Assembly: GCF_016464705.1 (NCBI RefSeq)
Contig: NZ_JAEHOB010000003.1
Span: 273,599-337,598 of the forward strand
Length of the DNA: 64,000 nt
Reading direction: 5' to 3'
Origin: Qaidamihabitans albus
GTDB taxonomy: Bacteria; Actinomycetota; Actinomycetes; Mycobacteriales; Pseudonocardiaceae
Positions within the stretch are counted from its first letter, which is position 1; each line of letters opens with the position of its first letter. The position numbers were made by a program, and so were the translations under genes. Shown in pieces: positions 32,632-40,113 of the stretch. The notes beneath the pieces were generated by a model. That model saw only the letters and a list, made by a program, of their open reading frames with translations, had not been told where the DNA came from and did no database searches.

Positions 32632-35094
32632 GTGAAGAAGATTTTCCGGACGCGTGCTCGCCGCTCGTCGATCCGGTTGCGAGTGCTCGTGATCGCGTTC
32701 GTGCCGAGCGTCGTCCTGCTGCTGGCCGGTATCGCACTGGCCGGCTACCTCGTCTACGACGCGGCCAAGGCACGTGACTTCGCGACCAAGGTCCACGAGG
32801 CCGCCGAACCCGGCGCCCGGTTCTTCGGTGCCGTCCGCGAGGAGCGGCGGCTGACCCTGCAGGACCTCGCCAGCGGCGGCGCGAACCGGGCCGAACTGGT
32901 CGAGCAGCGCGGGGCCACCGACCAGGCGGCCGCGGCCATCAGTGCCGAGCTGCAGGGCATGGTCGGCCAGGCTCCGCAGAACGTCCTGCAGAGCATCAAC
33001 GCGACCGCACAGCAGCTCGGCAGGCTGCCCCAGTTCCGCCAGCAGGTCGATGCCGGGCAGCCGTCGCTGCAGGAGGCGTACACCTTCTACAACCGGATCA
33101 TCGACCAGTTCGCCGAGGGCCTCAACGGGGTCGCCCAGGAGGCGCCCGACGCCGAGACCGCCTACCTGCGCGTGACGGCGATGCCGCTGTTCATCAGTGC
33201 GGACGCGATGTCCCGTGGTGACGCGCTCGCCGCGGCGGGCGTGGTCGGCGGTGGCCTCACCGAGCAGGAGTTCCGCACCTACGTCGGCCAGATCGGCGCG
33301 TACCACGCGGGCCTCGAGGGCGCGGTCTCGCAGATGATCCCCGAGGTCCGGCAGCAGTACGAGCAGCTCATCGAGAGTGAGGCGTGGCAGACCCTCACCA
33401 CCGTCGAGAACGCGTTCCTGCGGGGCAACCAGACCGAGCTGCCGGTACCGGAGGAGCAGTGGCGCCGGGCGGCGTCCGAGGTCGGGCAGACCCTGATGGG
33501 TCTCTACATCCAGCAGAGCTCCAACGCCACCGACATCGCGCTCGACGACGGCGAGCAGACGCTGATCAGCTCCATCATCGCGGGCGCGGTCGTGCTGCTG
33601 CTGTCCGTCGGTGTCTTCCTCCTCGCCTGGCGGTTGTCCAACCGCCTCGTGCGCAGGCTGGCACGGCTGCGTGAGGAGACCCTGGACATCGCGGACCAGC
33701 AGATGCCGGAGCTGGTCAGGCGGGTCCGGGCAGGCGAGGACGTCGACCTGGACAGCGAGGTGTCGTTCCTCGACCACGGCGAGGACGAGATCGGCCAGGT
33801 CGCCGACGCGTTCAACAAGGCGCAGCAGACCGCCGTCTCCGCCGCCGTCGAGGAGGCCAGGACCCGGGAGGGCACCCGGAACGTCTTCCTCAACATCGCG
33901 CACCGCAGCCAGGTGATCGTGCACCGGCAGCTCCAGGCGCTGGACCAGGCGGAGCGCAAGCAGGAGGACCCGGACCAGCTCGACATGCTGTTCAAGCTGG
34001 ACCACCTGTCCACGCGGGCGCGGCGCAACGCCGAGAACCTCATCATTCTCGGCGGCGAGCAGCCCGGCAGGCAGTGGCGCAACCCGGTCGCGCTCGCCGA
34101 CCTCGTGCGGGGCGCCACCGCCGAGACCGAGGACTACAAGCGGGTCAGCGTCGGCAGGCTGCCCGCGCTGGCGGTGGCCGGCCCTGCGGTCGGCGACCTC
34201 GTGCACCTGCTCGCCGAACTGATCGACAACGCCACCGCGTTCTCGCCGCCGCAGTCGCGTGTCGAGATCCGGGGCGACGTGGTGGGCCGGGGCATCGTGG
34301 TCGAGGTCGAGGACCAGGGCCTCGGTATCGAGTCCGAGCACAAGGAGGAGCTCAACGAGCTGCTGCGGGACCCGCCCGACTTCGGCATCATGGCGCTGTC
34401 CGAGGAGCCGCGGCTCGGCCTGTTCGTGGTGGCGCGGCTGGCCGCGAAGCACGGCATCACGGTGTCCCTGCGCGATTCCGCCTACGGCGGCACGCGGGCC
34501 ATCGTGCTCGTGCGTTCCGAGTTGCTCAGCCAGTTGCCGGACGAGGACGACAGCGCGGAGATCGAGGACGCCGTTCCCGCGCAGCAGAGCCCGGGGTTGC
34601 GGCGCAGGCCGGACCCGGTGGGCGCGCCACCCGAGGCGCCCGCTCCGCCCGGACCGCAGGGCAGGCCCGAGCTGCCCACGCGCAACGGCTCCTCGGCGGA
34701 GGGCCGCCAGCGGGTGGACATGTTCCGGCCGCCGCCGCAGCAGGGCACCCGGCCGCCACGCCAGCACGGTCCGCAGCACGAGGCCCGTCCGCCGCAGGAC
34801 GCCCGGCCACCGGCACGGGAGCCGAGGCCGCCGCAGCCGAGCGGGCCGCCGCAGCAGGGCGGGCCACCACCGGCGGGCGGAGTGCTGACGCCGAACCGGC
34901 CCCCGTTGCCCCGGCGGCGGCGTCAGCAGAACATCGCGGCGCCGTTGAAGGACGACGGCCCTGCCACCGAACAGACGGAGCTGCTCACGGCGGACGATCC
35001 CGAAGAGGCCCGCAACCGGCTGGCCGCCTTCCAGCGCGGTACCTGGCGGGCACGAGAGCAGGACCCCGGCCACCACGACCATTCTGGAGACTGA
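32632..35094 (+). CDS. cvnA: Conservon sensor-kinase-like protein CvnA (nitrate/nitrite-sensing, HAMP, HATPase)
   Basis: An 820-aa membrane protein. One helix at ~19-42 (VLVIAFVPSVVLLLAGIALAG is its core), an extracellular NIT-like helical sensor to ~300, a second helix ~305-328 (SIIAGAVVLLLSVGVFLLAW), HAMP, dimerisation helices, then a HATPase_c domain (LLAELIDNATAFSPP N-box, EVEDQGLGIESE G1 box, GLFVVARLAAKHG). The phospho-accepting His context (NVFLNIAHRSQVIVHRQLQ) is that of conservon kinases. The tail (650-820) is Pro/Arg/Gln-rich and disordered. GTG 32632. First gene of a compact cvnABCD operon. The signal sensed is unknown. Confidence 0.93.
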   Translation: MKKIFRTRARRSSIRLRVLVIAFVPSVVLLLAGIALAGYLVYDAAKARDFATKVHEAAEPGARFFGAVREERRLTLQDLASGGANRAELVEQRGATDQAAAAISAELQGMVGQAPQNVLQSINATAQQLGRLPQFRQQVDAGQPSLQEAYTFYNRIIDQFAEGLNGVAQEAPDAETAYLRVTAMPLFISADAMSRGDALAAAGVVGGGLTEQEFRTYVGQIGAYHAGLEGAVSQMIPEVRQQYEQLIESEAWQTLTTVENAFLRGNQTELPVPEEQWRRAASEVGQTLMGLYIQQSSNATDIALDDGEQTLISSIIAGAVVLLLSVGVFLLAWRLSNRLVRRLARLREETLDIADQQMPELVRRVRAGEDVDLDSEVSFLDHGEDEIGQVADAFNKAQQTAVSAAVEEARTREGTRNVFLNIAHRSQVIVHRQLQALDQAERKQEDPDQLDMLFKLDHLSTRARRNAENLIILGGEQPGRQWRNPVALADLVRGATAETEDYKRVSVGRLPALAVAGPAVGDLVHLLAELIDNATAFSPPQSRVEIRGDVVGRGIVVEVEDQGLGIESEHKEELNELLRDPPDFGIMALSEEPRLGLFVVARLAAKHGITVSLRDSAYGGTRAIVLVRSELLSQLPDEDDSAEIEDAVPAQQSPGLRRRPDPVGAPPEAPAPPGPQGRPELPTRNGSSAEGRQRVDMFRPPPQQGTRPPRQHGPQHEARPPQDARPPAREPRPPQPSGPPQQGGPPPAGGVLTPNRPPLPRRRRQQNIAAPLKDDGPATEQTELLTADDPEEARNRLAAFQRGTWRAREQDPGHHDHSGD

Positions 35095-35099
35095 GAGCC

Positions 35100-35531
35100 A
35101 TGGCCAACGCGGCAGTCAACGAACTCGACTGGTTGCTCGACGATCTGATCAAGCAGGTCGCGGGCGCAGACCGCGCCGTCGTGCTGTCGGCCGACGGGCT
35201 GCTCATCGGCCGGTCGAGCAATCTGTCCGAAGACGATGGTGAGCACCTTTCCGCCGTGGCGTCCGCCTTCCAGAGTCTCGCCAGGGGAACCGGGCGGCAC
35301 TTCGGTGGCGGTCCGGTGCGGCAGACGGTCGTCGAGATGGAGCGTGCGTTCCTGTTCGTCACCGCGGCGGGCAACGGGGCGTGCCTCGCGCTGCTCACCG
35401 CCGACGACGCCGACATGGGTATGGTCGCTTATGCGATGAACATGTTGGTCAAGCGCGTCGGTGCGGTGCTGAGTGCGGCGCCCCGCGCGGCGGGACCGGA
35501 GAACTACGACCTGCGTGAGGTGAGACAGTGA
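35100..35531 (+). CDS. cvnB: Roadblock/LC7-domain protein CvnB
   Basis: A 143-aa roadblock/LC7 protein (ELDWLLDDLIKQVAGADRAV, LSADGLLIGRSSNLS, later LTADDADMGMVAYAMNMLV). In conservons CvnB acts with the kinase and the CvnD GTPase as a GTPase-modulating or scaffold partner. ATG 35100, 5 nt after the cvnA stop. The order kinase, roadblock, DUF742, GTPase is fully conserved here. Confidence 0.94.
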   Translation: MANAAVNELDWLLDDLIKQVAGADRAVVLSADGLLIGRSSNLSEDDGEHLSAVASAFQSLARGTGRHFGGGPVRQTVVEMERAFLFVTAAGNGACLALLTADDADMGMVAYAMNMLVKRVGAVLSAAPRAAGPENYDLREVRQ

Positions 35532-35574
35532 GCGCGGCCGTATGCCCCCGGGAGCGCGAGGGGCGTCCCTCGCC

Positions 35575-35946
35575 ATGAGTGGGCAGGACGAGGCGTGGTT
35601 CGACGACGCGGCCGGCCCGCTGGTCCGGCCCTACGCGGTGACGGGTGGCCGCACCCGCACCGACAACTTCGGCCTCGACCTGATCACGCTCGTGGTGGCG
35701 CTGCCTTCCGTGGCCGAGGCCGCGGGTATGGCCCCGGAGTATGCGAAGATCGTGCGCCTTTGCCAGCGGCCGATGTCGGTGGCCGAGGTCGCCGCTCGAA
35801 TCGATCTGCCCCTGCCGGTGGTCAAGGTGCTGCTGAGTGATTTGATCGAACAGAATTACGTCATCTTCCGAACGGCGGCACCTGCCACCGACACCCCCAA
35901 CAAACACGTACTGCAGGCGGTTCTTGATGGCATCCGGAAACTCTGA
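35575..35946 (+). CDS. cvnC: DUF742-family protein CvnC
   Basis: A 123-aa protein with a winged-helix-like core: WFDDAAGPLVRPYAVTGGRT, YAKIVRLCQRPMSVAEVAA, LPVVKVLLSDLIEQNYVIF. This is the DUF742 pattern of conservon CvnC. ATG 35575 (MSGQDEAWF) is preceded by GAGGGG; an ATG at 35542 would add 11 residues. It overlaps cvnD by 20 nt. Thought to link the roadblock partner and DNA or the GTPase; the biochemical role is not established. Confidence 0.92.
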   Translation: MSGQDEAWFDDAAGPLVRPYAVTGGRTRTDNFGLDLITLVVALPSVAEAAGMAPEYAKIVRLCQRPMSVAEVAARIDLPLPVVKVLLSDLIEQNYVIFRTAAPATDTPNKHVLQAVLDGIRKL

Positions 35947-36520
35947 ACACCGGCGGAGCCTGACCGCGACAGCGGTGAAGCTCCTCGTCGCGGGTGGGTT
36001 CGGAGTAGGGAAGACGACGATGGTCGGCTCGGTCAGTGAGGTTCCGCCGCTGCGGACCGAGGAGGTGCTGACCTCGGCCTCGGAGGGCGTGGACGACCTC
36101 TCCGGCGTCGAGCGGAAGACCACCACCACCGTGGCCCTCGACTTCGGCCGAATCACGATCAACCCCGAGCTGATCCTCTACCTGTTCGGCACACCCGGGC
36201 AGGACCGGTTCTGGTTCATGTGGGACGAGCTCGCGCAGGGCGCGCTCGGCGCCGTCGTGCTCGCCGATACCCGCAGGCTGGAGAGCTGCTTCCCGGCCGT
36301 GGACTTCTTCGAGCGCCGCGGCCTCCCGTTCGTCGTCGGCGTGAACTGCTTCGACGGCGCGTACCGGTACGGCACGGAGGAGGTGCGGGCGGCGCTGGAC
36401 GTCGACATGGCCGTGCCGCTGCTGCTGTGCGACGCACGCGACCGGGACTCGACGAAGCAGGTACTGGTCACGCTGATCCAGCACGTCATGGCGCACGCCG
36501 AACTGGCGACCAGCGGCTAG
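35927..36520 (+). CDS. cvnD: Conservon GTP-binding protein CvnD
   Basis: A 197-aa small GTPase. G1 loop VAGGFGVGKTTMVGSV, G3-like LFGTPGQDRFWFMWDEL, with region FVVGVNCFDGAYRYG in the N-x-x-D (G4) position. This matches CvnD/MglA-related GTPases that work downstream of the kinase-roadblock module. ATG 35927 lies inside the end of cvnC, so the four genes are translationally coupled. Ends 10 nt before a strong hairpin terminator. Confidence 0.93.
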   Translation: MASGNSEHRRSLTATAVKLLVAGGFGVGKTTMVGSVSEVPPLRTEEVLTSASEGVDDLSGVERKTTTTVALDFGRITINPELILYLFGTPGQDRFWFMWDELAQGALGAVVLADTRRLESCFPAVDFFERRGLPFVVGVNCFDGAYRYGTEEVRAALDVDMAVPLLLCDARDRDSTKQVLVTLIQHVMAHAELATSG

Positions 36521-36530
36521 CGCGGCCGCG

Positions 36531-36567
36531 CCCCGATGTGGCATCCGGTGCGAATGCCACATCGGGG
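36531..36567. terminator. Bidirectional terminator of the conservon
   Basis: CCCCGATGTGGCAT (36531-36544) and ATGCCACATCGGGG (36554-36567) form a perfect 14-bp stem with a 9-nt loop. It lies between cvnD (+) and the DUF305 gene (-). Confidence 0.8.
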
Positions 36568-36574
36568 GTGGCGG

Positions 36575-37129
36575 TCAGCCCTCGCCGAGCAGGTGGTTCA
36601 TCATGTCGATCTCCGCCTGTTGCGCGTCGACGATCGCCCTGGCGAGCTCCTTGGCGCCGGGGTGCGCGCCCTCGGCCAGCTCGGTACGGGACATGTCGAT
36701 CGCACCGCGGTGGTGCTCGATCATCATCCGCAGCCACATCCGGTCGAACGCGGGGCCTTTGGCGCCGGTGAGCTCTTCGAGGTCGGTGTCGGCCATCATG
36801 CCGGGCATGTCACCGTGACCGGCGCCGTGCGCCTCGGCGGCCGGTGCGTCCCACTCCGCCAGCCACGCCGTCATCCGCTCGATCTCCGGGGCCTGCGCGC
36901 GCTGGACCCGTTCGGCGAGCTCGGCGACCCGCCGATCGCTCGTGCGCTCCCGCACGAGGCCCGCCATCTCCACCGCCTGCTGGTGGTGCGGAATCATGTC
37001 GCGGGCGAACGTCACGTCCGCCTCGTTGCCGGTGCTGCCGGTGCCTTCGGTACCGCCGCCGGCACAGCCGGCCGCGAGCGCGCCCGCGGCGACCGCGGAC
37101 AGCACGAAGCCCATCGTCTTCTTCAACAT
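36575..37129 (-). CDS. DUF305 lipoprotein (metal-associated four-helix protein)
   Basis: A 184-aa precursor: KKTMGFVLSAVAAGALAAGC lipoprotein signal with lipobox AAGC, then two DUF305 repeats, DVTFARDMIPHHQQAVEMA and MWLRMMIEHHRGAIDMSRT, each with the His-His of the ferritin-like fold. A His/Met-rich middle (AHGAGHGDMPGMMAD) suggests copper binding. ATG 37129 follows AAGGAA. The gene is downstream of a DUF6153 gene on the same strand (55 nt gap), a pairing seen in actinobacteria. Probably an extracellular copper-related protein (inference). Confidence 0.9.
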   Translation of the reverse strand: MLKKTMGFVLSAVAAGALAAGCAGGGTEGTGSTGNEADVTFARDMIPHHQQAVEMAGLVRERTSDRRVAELAERVQRAQAPEIERMTAWLAEWDAPAAEAHGAGHGDMPGMMADTDLEELTGAKGPAFDRMWLRMMIEHHRGAIDMSRTELAEGAHPGAKELARAIVDAQQAEIDMMNHLLGEG

Positions 37130-37184
37130 CGAATTTCCTTGCCTGTCAGGGTGTCGGAGGTGAATGAGCGCGGAACGCGGCCCA

Positions 37185-37565
37185 TCACACCCGCAGCACG
37201 CAGGCAAGGTGCAGGATCGCGCGCCCGCTCCGGGGCGGTGGCGCGCGGGCAGGAGCCTTGACGGTCCGGCCCCGCGCTACCGGAGCCGGACCTTCGGCGC
37301 GGGCGAGCAGCCACCACGTCAGGACGAGCCCGGCAGCGGCGAAGAGCACGGCGAGGCAGAGATGCAGCAGGTCCCCGGCGTGGCCGGGTGCCGGATGTCC
37401 GTCGGCGGGCGGCTCGGCCTGCGCGGTGGAGACGGCGGCGCTGACAGCGCTGACGGCATGCCCGGTGGAGCCGTCGTGGCCGGGGGAACCGGTCCCGGTG
37501 TGGTGCATCAGGATCACGCCGAGGACGAGGGCGCACAGCAACAGCCACCTGCCGCACACGTTCAT
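37185..37565 (-). CDS. DUF6153-like small His-rich membrane protein
   Basis: A ~126-aa protein: N-terminal helix RWLLLCALVLGVILMHHTG, a polar outer loop (STGHAVSAVSAAVSTA, HPAPGHAGDLLHLCLAV), second helix LAVLFAAAGLVLTWWLLA and a basic tail. The LLCALVLGVILMHH pattern and H-rich loop fit DUF6153. ATG 37565 was chosen; GTG at 37580 is also in frame. Probably cotranscribed with the DUF305 gene, suggesting copper or other metal handling at the membrane. Confidence 0.75.
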   Translation of the reverse strand: MNVCGRWLLLCALVLGVILMHHTGTGSPGHDGSTGHAVSAVSAAVSTAQAEPPADGHPAPGHAGDLLHLCLAVLFAAAGLVLTWWLLARAEGPAPVARGRTVKAPARAPPPRSGRAILHLACVLRV

Positions 37566-37603
37566 CCCGCCCCGGCCCACGCCGCAACGATAGCCCGCCG
37601 CCC

Positions 37604-37647
37604 TCGTGAGTGCGTAGGCGAGTTAGAACTCGCGCCGCCACTCACGA
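37604..37647. repeat. 44-nt intergenic palindrome, copy 4
   Basis: Outer arms TCGTGAGTG/CACTCACGA, core CGAGTT-AG-AACTCG; the inner arms (GCGTAGG, CGCCGCC) pair less well than in other copies. It lies at the 3' end of the 2OG-Fe oxygenase gene, which reads into it and stops at its centre (TAA, minus strand, 37623-37625). Confidence 0.88.
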
Positions 37648-38327
37648 GGCGGGTAGGTGTGCTCGTAGTTCACGGTGCACACGAGCGCGTCACGGCGGGC
37701 GGCGCCGTCCGGAGCGGGCTCCAGCGGCGTGACGTTGTGCCAGAACCGGTTGTCCTCGAACACCAGCAGGTCGCCCGGTTCCAGCGTGCTCCGGCACACC
37801 GGGACGGCCGCCTCCGCGGTCTCGTAGAGCCTGGTCTCGGCACCACTGCCGACCTTGTCGAGGACGTAGATGAAGATGATCCGCTCGCCGTCCTGGTGCG
37901 GCTTCGTGACGACGTTGGTGAACGTCCGGAAGAGGTTCACCCCGAACGTGCCGCGCCGGTCGCGCCACGGCACGGGCACCAGCGCGAGCACCGACCTGAT
38001 CCACTGCTCGAAGACCGGATCGGCGAGCACCCGCACCCGTCCGTACTCGCGGGGTTCGGGCCGCTCGCCGCGGTTCTCGATGGTGATCGTGTCGTGCTCG
38101 TCGAGGCGGACGTCGTCACCGTGCCATTCGAACCGGACGACATCGCGTGCCCTTTTCCGGTCCGCGGGGAGGTCGCCCAGGTAGGACCTCAGCACCCCGT
38201 CGTGGAAGAACTTTCGCCGCAGGTGTTCCCGGCCTTCCAGGGAGAAACCGAACTCCTTCTCGTTGAGGACGGCGTAGCCCGTGTTCAGCAGCCTGCGCCG
38301 GTCCTCGGCCAGAGACTCGTCTGTCAT
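37623..38327 (-). CDS. 2OG-Fe dioxygenase family protein (PF10014-like)
   Basis: A ~234-aa non-heme iron oxygenase: VNLFRTFTNVVTKPHQDGE holds the His-x-Asp metal pair, distal His in FEDNRFWHNVTPLEP, and RDALVCTVNYEHTYPP at the end. It resembles the BsmA/isoleucine-4-hydroxylase family that hydroxylates free amino acids. ATG 38327 chosen; a TTG at 38339 adds four residues. The final residues (EWRREF) and the stop are encoded by the 44-nt palindrome, so the C-terminus was formed by the repeat. No amino-acid gene nearby indicates the substrate. Confidence 0.85.
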   Translation of the reverse strand: MTDESLAEDRRRLLNTGYAVLNEKEFGFSLEGREHLRRKFFHDGVLRSYLGDLPADRKRARDVVRFEWHGDDVRLDEHDTITIENRGERPEPREYGRVRVLADPVFEQWIRSVLALVPVPWRDRRGTFGVNLFRTFTNVVTKPHQDGERIIFIYVLDKVGSGAETRLYETAEAAVPVCRSTLEPGDLLVFEDNRFWHNVTPLEPAPDGAARRDALVCTVNYEHTYPPREWRREF

Positions 38328-38373
38328 GAATTGGTCCAAAGTGTCGAAAATGCGCGGGGAATTGGTTGTCCTG

Positions 38374-39243
38374 CTAGGAGAAATGCTGCTGCTTCACCGT
38401 GTTGATGAGCGCGCGCGACTCGTCGGGCGTCAGCGAGTGGCCGCGAAGGTCCTCGTGATAACGCCGGTACTCCGCTGTTTCCTCGGGTGAGCCGAGGCCG
38501 CGGAAGCCCGCGTGGTTCTCGATGTGCACGAGCCCGCTGTCGGAATCCTCCTCGAACTCGAAGATGGCGTACATGCACGTGAACGTCATCAGCGGCGGAG
38601 CGCTGAACGGAAAGATCCGCAACTCGATGTTGGGGGCCGTCGACCGCTCGACGAGGTGGTCGAGCTGTGCGCGCATGATCTCCGGCGAGCCGACCAGTTG
38701 CCGGATGCTGGACTCGTGGGTCACCGCGATCAGGTGCAGCGGTGCCTGCCCTTCCCGCCGGCTCAGCGCGCGCTGCCGCTTCATGCGCAGTTCGACGAGC
38801 TTGTCGATCTCCGCGGCGGGGTGCCACTGTTCGGTACTCCGGTAGTAGGCGCGCGCGTAGTCGGCCGTCTGCAGGAGAACCGGGAGCGCCGGGATGGTGT
38901 AGACGCGGGCGACCGATGCCTCGGCCTCGTAGTCGACGTGCTCGCCGAGTTCGTCGGGGATCTCCCGGCTGTAGGCGGTCCACCAGGGCTCTTCCTGGGC
39001 AGCTCTGGTCCACCGCCGCAACTGGTCGGCGAGTTTCGTGCCCTCGATGCCGTAGAGCCGGATCAGATCGCGGACGTCTCGCTGCTGCGGGCGGCCCTGG
39101 GCGTTCTCCAGTCGGGACAGCTTCGACGTGGAGACCATCAGCTCCGCGGCCACGTTCTCCAGCGTCCTGTCGGCCTGCTCGCGCAGGCGGCGCAGCTCGT
39201 CGCCGAGACGCTTGCGTGGGACCACGCGGCCGTAGGCAGCCAT
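38374..39243 (-). CDS. XRE-family regulator with DUF5753 domain
   Basis: A 289-aa protein. Residues ~12-70 form a Cro/CI-type HTH (GDELRRLREQADRTLENVA, MVSTSKLSRLENAQGRP); the rest is DUF5753 (IPALPVLLQTADYARAYY, LVGSPEIMRAQLDHLVE, LRIFPFSAPP, HIENHAGFRGLGSPE). Such pairs are abundant in actinobacteria and usually sit by a DUF397 gene; none is recognisable here. ATG 39243. It lies upstream of the 2OG-Fe oxygenase on the same strand (46 nt), so the two may be one transcription unit. Confidence 0.92.
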   Translation of the reverse strand: MAAYGRVVPRKRLGDELRRLREQADRTLENVAAELMVSTSKLSRLENAQGRPQQRDVRDLIRLYGIEGTKLADQLRRWTRAAQEEPWWTAYSREIPDELGEHVDYEAEASVARVYTIPALPVLLQTADYARAYYRSTEQWHPAAEIDKLVELRMKRQRALSRREGQAPLHLIAVTHESSIRQLVGSPEIMRAQLDHLVERSTAPNIELRIFPFSAPPLMTFTCMYAIFEFEEDSDSGLVHIENHAGFRGLGSPEETAEYRRYHEDLRGHSLTPDESRALINTVKQQHFS

Positions 39244-39611
39244 CGGACCTCGTTCGGGGTGAAGAACCGCCGGATATCTCGCAGTGGGAAATCCTCGTGG
39301 GAATCCCATTGCGGGATCCTAGAGCACGACCGGTCCGAAGCATACTGGAGGCCAGGGGCTGAACGAGTGAAAAATCGCTGCGATGTCGCCGTCGGCCCGG
39401 ACCACCTGTCATCAGCGCTGGGCCGGTCGGGTGATGCCTGCTGGGATGCTCGCTATGGGAATTGCATGGCGGGCATGCAGTACGGGACACTGGATCTGCG
39501 GTTCCCAGGCAAGATCCCAGCGGTGTCCACGGTCGAGGAGGCAGCGAGTACGAACACAGGCGATCAGCTCGGGGACTCGCTCCTAGCCCGTCGAGCGGAG
39601 GAGGACCAGCC
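39244..39611. other. 368-nt intergenic region without a convincing gene
   Basis: No coding frame here resembles a known family or has matched ribosome site and third-position GC. A frame around 39466 (starting MAGMQYGTLDLRF) continues 72 codons into the SH3-like gene in another frame and looks spurious. No strong inverted repeat is evident. The base composition is less GC-rich than flanking genes, as expected for the divergent promoters of the XRE and SH3-like genes. Confidence 0.5.
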
Positions 39612-40055
39612 ATGTTCGTGTCGTTGCGACTGGGATTGTTCGTCCGCGTGGTGCTGGTCGCCGCGTTCATCGCCGGTGCGCTGATGTTGGTGCTCAGCGC
39701 CCGGACGCAGCCGGAGGCCACCCAGCCGGGGCCCTCCGCCCCGACGTCCGAGAACGTCCGTGGCTCCGAACGGCCCGCGGTGGAGGTCGGCTACCGCGTT
39801 TCGGGCACCGGCGGCGCGGGCCTGAACCTGCGTGCCTGCCCCGATGTCGACTGCGTGAAGGTCGGCAGGCTGGACGAGGGAGCGGCGTTCGTCGCCACCT
39901 GCTGGCAGCCGGGCAGCGACGTCTCCGGCAACACGATGTGGCTGAGCGGCGAGGTGGACGGCCGCGCCGGTTTCGCCGCGGCCCACTACCTCCGGCCGGA
40001 CACCGCCGCGGGCGCCCCGGCCTGCCCGGACCCCGCAGCCACCCTCGCCCGCTGA
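39612..40055 (+). CDS. Membrane-anchored SH3-like domain protein
   Basis: A 147-aa protein: a single N-terminal membrane helix (LGLFVRVVLVAAFIAGALML, residues ~8-27), a Pro/Glu/Ser linker, then a bacterial SH3-type domain (GYRVSGTGGAGLNLRACPDV, VKVGRLDEGAAFVATCW, GRAGFAAAHYLRP). Cysteines at RACPDVDC and VATCW may form a disulfide outside the cell. Such domains bind cell wall peptides. ATG 39612 follows GGAGGAGG. It converges on glcF with a strong palindrome between. Confidence 0.82.
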   Translation: MFVSLRLGLFVRVVLVAAFIAGALMLVLSARTQPEATQPGPSAPTSENVRGSERPAVEVGYRVSGTGGAGLNLRACPDVDCVKVGRLDEGAAFVATCWQPGSDVSGNTMWLSGEVDGRAGFAAAHYLRPDTAAGAPACPDPAATLAR

Positions 40056-40056
40056 A

Positions 40057-40113
40057 CTGCCATGAAAGACTCGTTACTGGCACTTTTCGCCAGTAACGAG
40101 TCGTTCATGGCAG
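40057..40113. terminator. Long perfect-stem palindrome between convergent genes
   Basis: A 25-bp arm starting CTGCCATGAAAGACTCG (40057-40081) pairs with 40089-40113 with a single mismatch, around the loop ACTTTTC. The glcF stop codon (40105-40107) falls inside the right arm. It belongs to a different sequence type than the 44-nt family. Likely a bidirectional terminator or dispersed repeat. Confidence 0.75.

Noticed and set aside
39383-39586. Small plus-strand ORF in the gap between the XRE and SH3-like genes, considered as a DUF397 partner
   Set aside because: Its translation has no DUF397 motifs and no ribosome site. Codon use looks random.
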